This document shows, in pieces, positions 23,301 to 31,490 of a stretch of DNA of 64,000 nt. The notes under the pieces were generated by a model. The model searched no databases and was not told the DNA's origin. It was given only the letters and a program-made list of their open reading frames with translations. The stretch lies in NCBI GenBank assembly GCA_905221605.1, contig CAJNDS010000668.1, positions 452,055-516,054 of the forward strand. The letters run 5' to 3'. A program made the position numbers and the translations under genes. This DNA is from Symbiodinium natans. Its lineage: Eukaryota; Sar; Dinophyceae; Suessiales; Symbiodiniaceae. Positions within the stretch are counted from its first letter, which is position 1, and every line of letters begins with the position of its first letter.

Positions 23301-26300
23301 ATGTGTTGCTAGCTTGCAAGTAGTATGGCAGAAGAGTTCCTGCAGAAAGCTCGAAGCGTGTGTTGGCTCCAAGGAGCATGCTGCACAACATTGCACTTTG
23401 CATATATTCTTTTTTCGACGATTTTTTGGAGGGCGACTGTGTTGAAATGTGTTGTTTAGTAGAAAAGGAATTTTGCTATGCCATTGAAATATCCCCTTCA
23501 AAGGAACCTTGTAGGTTCTCTTCGGCCCTATAGACCCTGAACCGAAACTTCTTACGAAGAGTGAAATAATGTGCCATTAGGGCCCACCCAAGCCTGTAAG
23601 CCTAAACGCTACAGGGTTTAGGGTGTACGGTTTAGGGTTTAGGGTTTTTTGTTCATAGCTTGCCAAGCATCTGAGGATAGTACAACAGGTCCTTGTATTT
23701 TTTTACATAAATTTGGTTTGCATAGCAAGTATGGTGGTGCGAAAGTTCTGATGTTATGCTCTATATAGGGCTGCAGAAAGTAGCCTTGAACAACTTTGCG
23801 ATCCTCGAACACATATCATATTTTACCTGAAGCCCTAAACCCTAAATCCTGACAGCTCGAAGGAATGGCTTTACACCGGCCACGCTCCACGGGAATTGTC
23901 TGCAGAGCATCTGACAGAGGTATGTGGGCGGGGGGGAAGCCTGAATCCCTGAGCACAAAAATCCCTACGCAACTTGGAACCCTATACACACCAACGCCCT
24001 CTAAGGCCTTGAGCCCTGAAACCAAAACCCGAAACCCTAAACCCTACTGGTGGTTTCCTATGGGATTCTGGCACCGTCCTCGAGAGGGGCAGCGGCGGCT
24101 GCTGGGTTGTTCGTGTGGCTCCAGGGTTCACGCGGGTTGAGGGCTTAGGGTTTAGGGTTTAGGGTTTAGGGGCCTGGCTCTATGTTGAGCCATGTCTCAG
24201 GTCCTACAACTTTAAGCTGCCCCAAGCCCCAAACCTAAACGTGCGGGTAGTATACTAGAATCCCCTATAACTAACCCAAAAAGGAACTACATTGGAGCCT
24301 TCGGGTAGGGTTCAGGGCTGGGCTTGCGGGTTTCGGGTTTCGGGTGGGGACATGCATGGCCCATGGTGCAGGTGTTGGGCTTAGCCGACCACTACACCCT
24401 TGACGGCCTATGCCTCAGGGTTTGCGGTGTTTGTTTTTGCCTGCTCCCTTTAATACCTATCCCGCCACTGGGTTGAAGTCAAAGTGTTAGGGCACGGTTT
24501 GGCGGGGGTAGTGCTAAGTAGTACGGCCCTAGGGCTCGAACCTCTACATCCTTAAACCCTAAAGCGCCCGACTTTTTTGGAGGTTCGTAGAAGAAGTAGA
24601 AGAAGGTTAGGGTTTAGGGTCTAGGGTCTAGGGGCGCTATCTGTGGGAATGCCCCGTATTTTCAGGACAGGGTGACCAGTTTTCCGCTTCGCAGGTCGCC
24701 TCAACGCGCACTGTTTGCCTTCCTTCTCCATCTTGCACTGCTGTATAAGACATGCGAGCTGGGTCCAAGCTTCATTTCCTTCTGTATTGCAAAAACACTG
24801 TGGCCCTGTGAACCCAACTAAACCCTATCACCCTGAACCCTAAACGGGCTGAGGCCTCAAGCACGTCTGTGAGAATGCGCCGACCCCAGATAAGTTGCAT
24901 TGCCTGAGAAGTCCTTTTGGTCTCCTTTCTTGAAACCCTAAAACTTCTGATGAAGCCCTAAAACAAATTAAAGCTCCAAAAACCCCTAAACCCTAAATCC
25001 TAAACCCTAAACCCTAAAATATTCTAACCTAAAGCTAGGCTTCGAGTTTAGGGTCCCCTCAAGAGGTGGCTTTTGGACTGGACTGGCGCCCCTCCATTTT
25101 GGAGCCCCTCCCTCTTCCTCCTCCCGCAATATCCCCCCCCCTCCACCAACCCACAAAGTCAAAGTGCATGGTTTGGTGTTTGGTGTTCGGGGGCATAGGC
25201 CTAACCCCTAAGCCCTATAAACCCTAGAACCCCAAATCCCACACTGCATGGTAACAGCGGCCCTTCCCGAAAACCAACGCCCGGGAGTGCCCTGATTCGC
25301 CTTTGTCAGTCAGGCTCCTCACCTCAACCCCACTCCCCCAACAGCCCAAAACATCTCGAGTTTAGCATGTAGGGTTTAGGGTTTAGGGTTTAGGGTTTAG
25401 GGTTTAGGGTTTAGGGTTTAGGGTTTAGGGTTTAGGGTTTAGGGTTTAGGGGTTTTGGGCCCTGAGCCCTGCAAGCTCCTACATGACTGGGGGCTGGAGC
25501 CCTAGCACACCGCATCGGTGCCAAAGAAGCCAACAATAGCTGGGTTTAGGGCGGTTAGAGTTCACCCTAGACCCTAAACCCTAAACCCTAAACCTTAAAC
25601 CCTAAACCCTAAACCCTAAACCCGATATGGGCTGAGGATTCCAAAGCCCCCAAGCACAAGACCCGCAACAACAAACTGCGCTGGAAACCTCCAAACTGCC
25701 GAAGGATCGGCGGACATCTCCGAACCTCTAACCCTGAACCCATTACTTTGTCATGGCGGGTAGCAATTTTCATTTTCAAGGGTACTTAAACACAATGAGG
25801 AATAGAAATCTAAGCTTTTCATACTATCCCAACCATGAAATAGCTTACGCGACGCCTACCCCCATACCCTGAGCTCCACACTGCAAGTCCGAATTCCTAC
25901 ACCCCGAACTCCGACCCTCACCTCTACCCCCCCAAGCTCCAAGCCCTGAGCCCTTACGCCAGTTACGGTACCGGAAATTAGCTGCTTATAGGTTTAGGGT
26001 TTAGGGTACAGGGTATAGGGCTTACCCTAAACCCTAAACCCTAAACCCTAAACCCTAAACCCTTAGGGCTATATTGAGGGCTGCAGAAAGTGAGTGTCCT
26101 GCAGGGTTTGTCGATCCTGAGAGCCGAAACAAAACCTCGAACCGCCTTTCAGAAGACCAAGCATCCCTCAACTCTAAAATTAAGCCCTACAGTAAGAGTT
26201 TAGGGTTTAGGGTTTTAGGGTTTAGGGTTTAGGGTTGAGGGTTTAGGGTCTGGTGTCTTTGCAGCTTTGACTACCGATCCGCAGGTGTTGATCCACAGCG

Positions 26301-28792
26301 TGGAGATTGACAACGTTTGCTCCCTTCTTCGCAGCTCTTCCTGCACACGAAGCCTTAGGCGGCCCCTTTAAATGTGGTCCCTTACCTTCTTTAAAGGGCT
26401 GTGAAGTACGGACCCTAGGCTTGTACATATGTAAGGGGTAGATCAAGGGGGCCATGTATCTACCCCTAAGAGACATTGTGCAGAGGAAACGTACGAGACA
26501 TTCCAAAAACAGTTGAAATGTAGGATAGGCGGCGCTCTCCTAAAAAGTGCATCCTTACAAGCCGCAGCCCAGGACACTCCGACCAGTACATGGCGCACGA
26601 GCTGAAAAGATACTGCTTGGCCTTCATCCTCAAGAATTTCGACCAGGTGCCCTGTAGGGGATAGTTTAGTAGGGTTTAGGGTTTAGGGTTTAGGTTCCTT
26701 TTGTGTAACTTGGTAGCCCAGTGGTACCCTTTAGCCCATTTTTTGATTCAAGGTTCGCTTATAGCGTGGCCAACCCCCCCCCCTCCCCTCAAAGCAAACA
26801 AAAACGAAGACAAGAAGTGCCCTTATTTTAAGACGGTGACCGGGCTAGTTGGGGAAATTGTTCCTGGAGATTTGGCTCCCTTGCACCCCCCCAAAATGTG
26901 GCACCTTCTCTTAGCTTACACAGGGTAACACTGCTCAGCGTCTAAGGATGTGGGGGTCGCATAGTTGTGGCCAGGCTTCTTCTTTCTTCGCGGCTTGAGG
27001 CTGGGTAGGTCCCTATAAACCCTAAATCCTAAACCCCAAACCCTAAGCCCTAAACCCTAAACGCTAAACCCTAAACCCTAAACCCTAAACCGCAAGCCCT
27101 CAACTGCTCACTCCAAGGTGGCCTACACGCAGGCCTTCGACGAGCTTAGCTCCATGCCATCGTTGCTTCTTGCCGCTCGGCGAGGTTCTGGGTTGAGGGT
27201 TTAGGGCCTGTTTAGGGTTTAGGGTTTTGAAATTACGGGGTCCCTAAACCCTAAACCCTGAACCCCTGGGTTTAGGGTTTAGAAATTTCCAGGTCCCTAA
27301 ACCCTAAATCCTGAACCCTAAAAGTGAAGTGTTTTAGGGTTTGTGGGGTTTATGGGGTATGGAGCGGCTTGCTGCCGAAACTAGGCGTTGGACAGTGCCG
27401 CGTGCTGATGGTGAACCCTCAAACACAGACGCTCTAAAAACCCTCGTCAAGGACGTTTCCTTACATCATACAGTAGTAGGAACCCTAAAATCTTAAGCCC
27501 GAGTATTGTTGAAGGAATATTCCTTGATCACTTACGGGCTTGTAAGCCCATTCAGTGCACTTCTAACCGCACACTAAACTCTCGACCCGAAGACTAAGTG
27601 GGTACCCTGGCTTTCCTGTTGCAAATATTTTAGGCCCTCTCGGAAACCCTGAGCACCAAGCCCCCTGAACTGCGAACGCCCTGAATCCTGTACTTGCTGG
27701 GAACCAAAGCGCACCCCTGAATTGAGGTGTATACCTTAAACCATATAGGGATCCTTAGTATGATTCAAGATATGTTCCTCAATGAAGGGGTGTTGGGCAC
27801 TTTGGGCTCTTAGTAGGGAATATGGTACACTTTGTTTCGCCATTTTATGGCAGAATGTGATGGACACTGCAACTTGCAAATATTGAGACGGAAATGTCTA
27901 AGGATAGAGTTCTGAATCAAAATGGTTGTCGTTAGATTGAAGTCTTTAACAACATCGAAATTTACATTAAAAGGCAACCAACACTCATACGCAAATTGAA
28001 CATCTGGTTGAAGCTGTATCTGGTAACCATGATATTGGATATTCGCAGTTGTTTCTCAAATGTTTCAAGTTCAATATTCTCACATTCTTCTTCTGGAACT
28101 TCGACACTTGGCCATGCATTTTCATCGCCATCATATTGACATAGCTTGCAAGTCAACGCGTTGATTCTAATTTTGGTTTCATCCATCGTTGGTATATGCT
28201 GATAGAGGGGTCCATTACTTCCGAGTATTTCCCTAAACCCTAAAATCTAAACCCTAAACCCTAAACCCTAAACCCTAAACCCTAAACCCTAAACCCTAAA
28301 CCCTTTAAGAACTACTAAGTTCAGTAAAAGCTCGACGAGGATGCCTGAACCCGAATGGAGCTGTTCGATTAGCTGTTTGCGATACGAAACTCAGTGGCCC
28401 AAGCTACATCCCAGCACAGTCTTTACTCTAAACCCTAAACCCCAAACCCTAAACCCTAAACCCATTGGGTCTTCCACTTAAGCGTCGTCAGCTCGCGGCT
28501 ACAGCGAACGCACTGGGTTGCCTCACGCAGCTGCCAAATCCTATATCGGTATCTCCTGTAACACGGGCATGCCTGCGGTACCCTCTAAGACCCTGTGCCC
28601 TAAACCCCAAACCCCAAACCCCAAACCCCAAACCCCAAACCCCACACCCCAAACCCCAAACCCCAAACCCCAAACCCCAAACCCTAAACCCCAAACCCCA
28701 AACCCTAAACCCTAAACCCTAAACCCTAAACCCTAAACCCTAAACCCTAACGCGCCCAGGAAGTGACCCGAGCAGCTGCGACGAAGGATCAG
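4511..28792 (+). CDS. Kelch-BTB protein, 28 traced exons, 5' and 3' ends not found
   Basis: Six Kelch blades followed by BTB/POZ and a BACK-like tail, the order seen in LZTR1-type proteins; a role as cullin-3 substrate adaptor is inferred from the family. Exons: 4511-4596, 5414-5464, 6229-~6310, ~7201-7245, 8979-9046, 10444-10483, 10746-10777, 11295-11355, 11872-11899, 12681-12732, 13342-13388, 14576-14605, 15067-15137, 15688-15769, 16934-16979, 17299-17338, 17480-17532, 18361-18430, 19432-19464, 20716-20754, 21062-21112, 23863-23919, 24372-24411, 24854-24876, 26285-26330, 26573-26646, 27118-27171, 28760-28792. Codon phase carries across every junction except 6229/7201, which I could not resolve. 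All acceptors are AG|G. Of 26 donors, 20 are GC, 4 GT (10778, 19465, 23920, 26647) and 2 GA (13389, 17339). No stop, frameshift or missing blade is seen inside, so the gene looks functional. A first exon lies upstream of 4511, because the codon is split there. Confidence 0.85.
4606..4690. repeat. TTTAGGG array at the 5' end of an intron
   Basis: Begins about 10 bp after the GC donor of the 4511-4596 exon. Confidence 0.95.
4813..4910. mobile_element. Foldback element family B, partial
   Basis: Left end ACCTGGAGGTTCATGAGTAG, internal TATAAGTAGGG / CCCTACTTATA arms; the right terminal arm is not clear. Confidence 0.5.
6070..6200. repeat. CCCTAAA / CCCCAAA array before a Kelch exon
   Basis: Mixed C-type units ending 28 bp before the 6229 exon. 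A G-type array (5945-6026) precedes it. Confidence 0.9.
8011..8140. mobile_element. Foldback element family A, copy with internal telomere-type array
   Basis: Begins TTGGGATGTTCCCCCTTATA and ends in the inverted sequence GAGCATCCCAA. The loop (about 8063-8118) is filled by CCCTAAA-type repeats, absent from copies such as 9916-10015. Confidence 0.75.
9660..9772. repeat. Very G-rich GGC/GGGG tract
   Basis: About 110 bp almost without A or T on the + strand, G-quadruplex-prone. The Gly/Pro/Ala-rich frames over it are compositional artefacts. Confidence 0.9.
9916..10015. mobile_element. Foldback (MITE-like) element family A
   Basis: 100 bp with inverted ends TTGGGATGTTCCCCCTTATA and GCGAACATCCCAA; the inner arms CTAACAGTCC and GGACTGTTAG also pair, so nearly the whole element folds. 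No ORF. Confidence 0.85.
12768..12867. repeat. TTTAGGG array
   Basis: About 13 units, starting 35 bp after the GC donor of the 12681 exon. Confidence 0.95.
13623..13722. mobile_element. Foldback element family A
   Basis: Same ends (TTGGGATGTTCCCCC and GGGGGGAACATCCCAA) and the same 100-bp length as the copy at 9916. It lies between the Kelch-BTB exons at 13342 and 14576. Confidence 0.85.
13990..14117. repeat. (GGGGGTTTA)n 9-mer variant array
   Basis: About twelve identical 9-bp units between short TTTAGGG flanks. Confidence 0.9.
14430..14548. repeat. GGGCTTA then TTTAGGG array
   Basis: G-type, located at the 3' end of an intron, against the usual orientation; the exon at 14576 follows. Confidence 0.95.
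14957..15020. repeat. (CCT)n microsatellite
   Basis: About 21 CTC/CCT units, 47 bp before the 15067 exon; it may serve as a polypyrimidine tract. Confidence 0.95.
16263..16359. mobile_element. Foldback element family A
   Basis: Ends TTGGCGTGTTCCCC and GGGGGAACATCCCAA, about 97 bp, intronic. Confidence 0.75.
17480..28792 (+). CDS. BTB/POZ and BACK-like portion of the Kelch-BTB gene
   Basis: The 17480 exon is a helical linker (ALNDVAVHTLIENMG). The BTB fold starts at 18361 with HEFSDIVFLVEGKPVYAHKA and goes on with CEHFR (19432), AMFAGGRFAESRE (20716), IEIPQWSHTAFTAML (21062), EWLYTGHAPREL (23863), LGLADHYTLDGL (24372) and LKHVCEN (24854). The tail, VEIDNVCSLLR (26285), MAHELKRYCLAFILKNF (26573), FDELSSMPSLLL (27118) and EVTRAAATKDQ (28760), matches the helices after BTB in plant ABAP1/ARIA and animal LZTR1/RCBTB proteins. 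BTB dimerisation and cullin-3 binding are family knowledge. The protein may run on past 28792; I found no stop-bearing last exon. Confidence 0.85.
18560..18792. mobile_element. Composite family A foldback with internal TTTAGGG array
   Basis: Repeated GATAGTACCCCC arms, an internal TTTAGGG array (18617-18655), then the family A right end GGGGAACATCCCAA. It looks like nested or rearranged copies. Confidence 0.55.
19580..19670. mobile_element. Family D element (inverted relative to 20065)
   Basis: GGGGCCTTAACAATTCGAAA at one end and ATTCCGACACGG at the other; reverse orientation of the copies at 20065 and 63112. Confidence 0.55.
20065..20163. mobile_element. Family D element
   Basis: Begins AGGGGTCGGAATACTGACTA and ends TTCGAATTGTTAAGGCCCCT. 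About 99 bp. Confidence 0.6.
20168..20258. repeat. CCCTAAA array
   Basis: About twelve near-perfect units in the 19465-20715 intron. Confidence 0.95.
20415..20520. mobile_element. Foldback element family C
   Basis: Core AAATCATACTAAGGAACC paired with TTGGTATGATTTATGG, right end GGGGCTCTTTGGGTACC. Lies just before the family B element at 20575. Confidence 0.65.
20575..20715. mobile_element. Foldback element family B abutting an exon
   Basis: Left end ACTTGGAGGGTAGTCATG; right end AACCTCCAAGCAG. The right end supplies the AG acceptor of the 20716 exon, so the element forms the 3' end of the intron. An internal CCCTAACTA run (20648-20696) has about five copies. Confidence 0.6.
20845..20964. 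mobile_element. Foldback element family B
   Basis: Ends TTACACCTGGTGGTTAGTGG and AACCTCCAAGT with paired TAACCCTAC-type inner arms. Confidence 0.6.
21787..21807 (+). other. Possible relict dinoflagellate spliced-leader sequence
   Basis: The stretch ending TTTAGGCTCAAG matches 11 of the last 12 bases of the dinoflagellate spliced leader (ending TTTTGGCTCAAG) and about 14 of 21 overall. It lies 64 bases before the METTL9-like start codon. Relict leaders upstream of intronless genes are a known mark of mRNA retroposition in dinoflagellates. The abundant TTTAGG motif makes a chance match fairly easy. Confidence 0.3.
21872..22966 (+). CDS. METTL9/DREV-family methyltransferase, intronless, 364 aa
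   Basis: Single open frame with tandem start codons (21872, 21875) and stop TGA. Residues about 14-34 form a hydrophobic N-terminal segment (signal or anchor), as in endomembrane METTL9. SAM motif I is RLLDVGSG (169-176); the next strand carries the VETSE acidic end (198-202). Family signatures follow: NVLDRCD (238-244), VLPF (268-271) and RLPYLSSGN (336-344). Animal METTL9 makes 1-methylhistidine in His-x-His motifs; the same reaction here is inferred. The loop after motif I reads GSGRATET rather than the usual acidic GxGDGE type, so the SAM pocket may differ. It lies on the same strand inside the 21113-23862 intron of the Kelch-BTB gene and has no introns, unlike its host, which suggests a retroposed copy. 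It could belong to another divergent class-I methyltransferase, but the three C-terminal signatures together favour METTL9. Confidence 0.88.
   Translation: MMGWVLGRFRAWASALLPLATLLVPVLAYALVLPQAKPGARITMRHYSVNLTDLLSAQEVWGLEGVASGERVLEAAEQLATSFIQLEKDAETKLYLRELADATTTLFGRFKARVSYFLLWSLQYYLGWSRPDASGFVGNSLYVASEKQFELLLARAMPDLDTAKRSSLRLLDVGSGRATETQKLTAVLEIGSQNVTCVETSERQRAAVRSKGFNVSSSLAFDEIGMGQPSFAVAALLNVLDRCDEPAELLNSTLNLLSPDGILLIASVLPFTSFVHEGRKGVKWGKPGKRRPKSPLALPSFPGNQGFERQAAALLAGITMSLQEHGRKFEVGAWARLPYLSSGNFKKTHFVLDMSLMALRVKSE
25367..25452. repeat. TTTAGGG array
   Basis: About eleven near-perfect units, followed by a C-type run at 25575-25622. Confidence 0.95.
26352..26470. mobile_element. Family G foldback element
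   Basis: Shares three ordered motifs with 52106-52258. Here it occupies most of the intron 26331-26572 right after its GC donor. Confidence 0.5.
27702..27812. mobile_element. Foldback element family C
   Basis: Left end CCAAAGCGCACCCCTGAATT; core ACCTTAAACCATATAGGG / ATCCTTAGTATGATTCAAG; right end GGGGTGTTGGGCACTTTGG. Confidence 0.7.
27962..28186 (-). CDS. Small hypothetical ORF, 74 aa, antisense within a Kelch-BTB intron
   Basis: Complete ATG-to-stop frame in an AT-richer, repeat-free stretch of the 27172-28759 intron. The product is acidic in the middle (VEVPEEECENIELETFEKQL) with a CKLC pair near residue 13. No family recognised; chance remains possible. Confidence 0.25.
   Translation of the reverse strand: MDETKIRINALTCKLCQYDGDENAWPSVEVPEEECENIELETFEKQLRISNIMVTRYSFNQMFNLRMSVGCLLM
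28430..28750. repeat. CCCCAAA variant array flanked by CCCTAAA
   Basis: 28598-28706 is mostly CCCCAAA, then CCCTAAA up to 10 bp before the 28760 exon. It is interrupted by a unique stretch at 28463-28595. Confidence 0.9.
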
Positions 28793-28885
28793 GTGCCAAG
28801 AAACGTGGGCTGCTCTTCGGGGTCCAGCCCTGGGATGTAGGCACCCGGGAGACCGCTTCCGGAGCTTCCCAGAGATCCCTTTGAA

Positions 28886-28950
28886 GGGTTTAGGGTTTAG
28901 GGTTTAGGGTTTAGGGTTTAGGGTTTAGGGTTTAGGGTTTAGGGTTTAGG
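28886..28950. repeat. TTTAGGG array after the last traced Kelch-BTB exon
   Basis: About nine units; with 28430-28750 it frames the exon at 28760. Confidence 0.95.
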
Positions 28951-31316
28951 CTTCTTCTTCTCATGGCGTTGCGGAATGGTTTTGAAATAAGGTCCATTCC
29001 TTCATTGAGGGCTACGAACCTCTCTGGGTTGCCAGTTTCCGAGCATCCGCCTCGGAGATCGTTAATATGTGTCAGCGCAGGCTCAGAAGGCTCTATGGCG
29101 TCCACATGAGCACATGCTACCCTAAACCCTAAACCCTAAACCATATACCCCAAATCCTAAACCCTAGACCATAGCTTCATTGGAACTTGACATAGCCCTG
29201 CTGGAGGGGTGTCTCCATAGAGCATGTGTGCCTGCGCGTGAGCTAGTGAACCTTTGATTTTCCGTTCCCCGTATTTCGCATAGTCTCTTGTCCTCGAAAT
29301 GTAGATACTCATTCAGCACATTAACAGGGACCCTAAACCCTGAACCCTAAACCCTAAAACCTAAACCCTAAACCCTAAACCCTAAACCCTGAACCTAAAC
29401 CCTAAGCCCAAAACGTGGTAGGATTAGGGCTGAGGGTTTCTATTATTTACCTGCTGTGGTCATGGGAGAGATACACGACTTCTGTTAGATAAACCGAATC
29501 ACTGGTTGAGGGGAGTTGGTACTATGGGCTTGTACCCGAACATCAGAGAGTGCGGGGCCACAAGGTCTAGTAGTTTGAAACCCTGAACTGTGTGCCTCGG
29601 ACGAACCCTCAACTCTCAACTCCAACCACATCGTCTACACCTCCTTAAAAATCATGATAAGGCTCCCTACATGGTCTAAGGAACGTCCCTAAACTATTCA
29701 GAGTATTGGGCTCTCCGTGTTTGCTGCAACCGGAGTGTGGAGCTGGAAGTTCGCCGATCCCTAGTGCACCCATGTCACATGTCCTTTAAACGTCGACTCC
29801 AACAACCCTCCTCGCTTCCTTGTGGTAGGGTTTGAACAGGGTTTGAGGGTTTAGGGTTTAGGGCTGAGGGTTTCGGGTCCAGGGTTTAGGGCTCTTGGTA
29901 GCACTTGAGACCCTTACGTGAGTCTTAGGGGCTTACAGGACCCAATCCCCAAAACAAGTCTTGGGTATGGAGTTTAGGGTTGACTCTGCTGGCAAGAGAC
30001 TTCTCAGACCGCGTCCTGCCGCTGGTTCTTAAGCGCATGGTTCAGGCCCCCTGGGCCTAGACCTTGTGAACCTGTGAGCCCCAAAACCCTACGGCACGCG
30101 CTAGAGGGCAGTGCGACTGCTTCGCTGGAAGGGCTCTCCAAGCAACGTAAAGCAGATGCGGCACCCAGAGCCGTCGTTGCACCCCATATCTATGAGAATA
30201 CACACCCCTACGCACTATAACCAAAAAAACCTAAACCCTATAAACCCTAACCCTAAACCCTAAACCCTAAACCCTAAACCCTAAACCCTAAACCGCCTAA
30301 ACCCTAAACCCTAAACCGTAAAGACCTCAAAGCGTCAACCCCACGTCTAAACCCCAACCCTGTACCCCCAAAGTCATCCACAAGGGCCTTGTGTGGAGTT
30401 TAGGCTTTCTTTGGGGGCTTGAAAGATTAGCCTGAGGGGTAAAAGGAGGGGCCCCTAGAAGGGACATTTAATCTTATTCCCCTTATGTAAGCCTAAGTTA
30501 TATATAGAGGGTTATCGTCCCTATAAAAGTATAGATAAGTAGCCCAATAACCCATAAACATTCCCTAAGGTCCCTTATAAGGGTCCCTCCTTTAGTCCCT
30601 TGATTAGCCGCCCTCCAATGTCTAGGCCATGTGGACAGTCATCTAGGTCCGCGTTTGGGAGGTCCTTTCAGTAAGAGAGTGCCATGCCATGCTACTTCAA
30701 GGTGAATGGGTAGCTATAAGTAGGGTTGAAACCCTAAACCCGAAAGCCCAATGTGGTTTATAATTACCCTAAACCCTTTGGCTCAGGCCTGAAAACCAAA
30801 CCAAATTTATCCCAATGCAGAGAGCTAGGCTTCTGCCTGCCATCACCGTCAACGGCAAACCCTATATCCAACTATGATTCCCAAACCGTTAAGCCCCTGA
30901 ACCCAAGGGTGCGCAGCCTTTGAGAGAATGCTGGGATGTTCTATCGGTTCGGGTTTAGGTTTTAGGCTTACGAATTCCTCAGGGTTTAGGGTTTAGGCTT
31001 CAGCTTTAGGCTTTAGGGTTCCGGGTGAGTGCCAATGAGCTGTGATCTTCTGAGGTTTAGGATTTACGGTTTAGGGTTTAGGGTTTGCAGGGTTCGGCCA
31101 GAAAGTGCCCTTCCAGTGCCAAACAGTTCGCCTCTGTGTGACGGGTGCATTCGCGCGAATGGCCCGAAAGGACCAGGATACCCACCTGGACAGTAGTTGT
31201 GCTACATGAGGCGGATCAGTCAGCCAGTGGGCACAATCAGCTGGCTCTGACTCTAGGTGCCAATTGTCTCGAAGGTACCAGTCGGGCGCATAGGGTTTAG
31301 GGTTTAGGTAAAGGGT

Positions 31317-31400
31317 TTAGGGCTTAGGGCTTAGGGCTTAGGGCTTAGGGCTTAGGGCTTAGGGCTTAGGGCTTAGGGCTTAGGGCTTAGGGTTTAGGGT
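31317..31400. repeat. GGGCTTA variant array
   Basis: About eleven identical TTAGGGC units. A similar block lies at 32588-32632. Confidence 0.95.
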
Positions 31401-31439
31401 TGTGCTCTGGCATTTGGCCCTACAGAGCCTTTAGACTTA

Positions 31440-31490
31440 CAGCGCTCGGTGTCAAAGACACCTTGGCAGAAGACGCGCTCATGACACTGC
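31440..31490 (+). CDS. Possible exon resembling the start of an F-box
   Basis: The frame reads ALGVKDTLAEDALMTLLD, close to the L-P-x-D-x-L-x-x-I-L start of F-box domains, then a stop. No AG|G acceptor sits at a convincing place, so this is weak. It could belong to the KLHL-type gene downstream. Confidence 0.2.

Noticed and set aside
26713-26755. tRNA-like A box (TAGCCCAGTGGT) and B-like box, suggesting a tRNA-derived SINE
   Set aside because: The boxes are about 32 bp apart rather than about 45, the B box is poor, and the same sequence belongs to a foldback with CTTGGTAGC ends.
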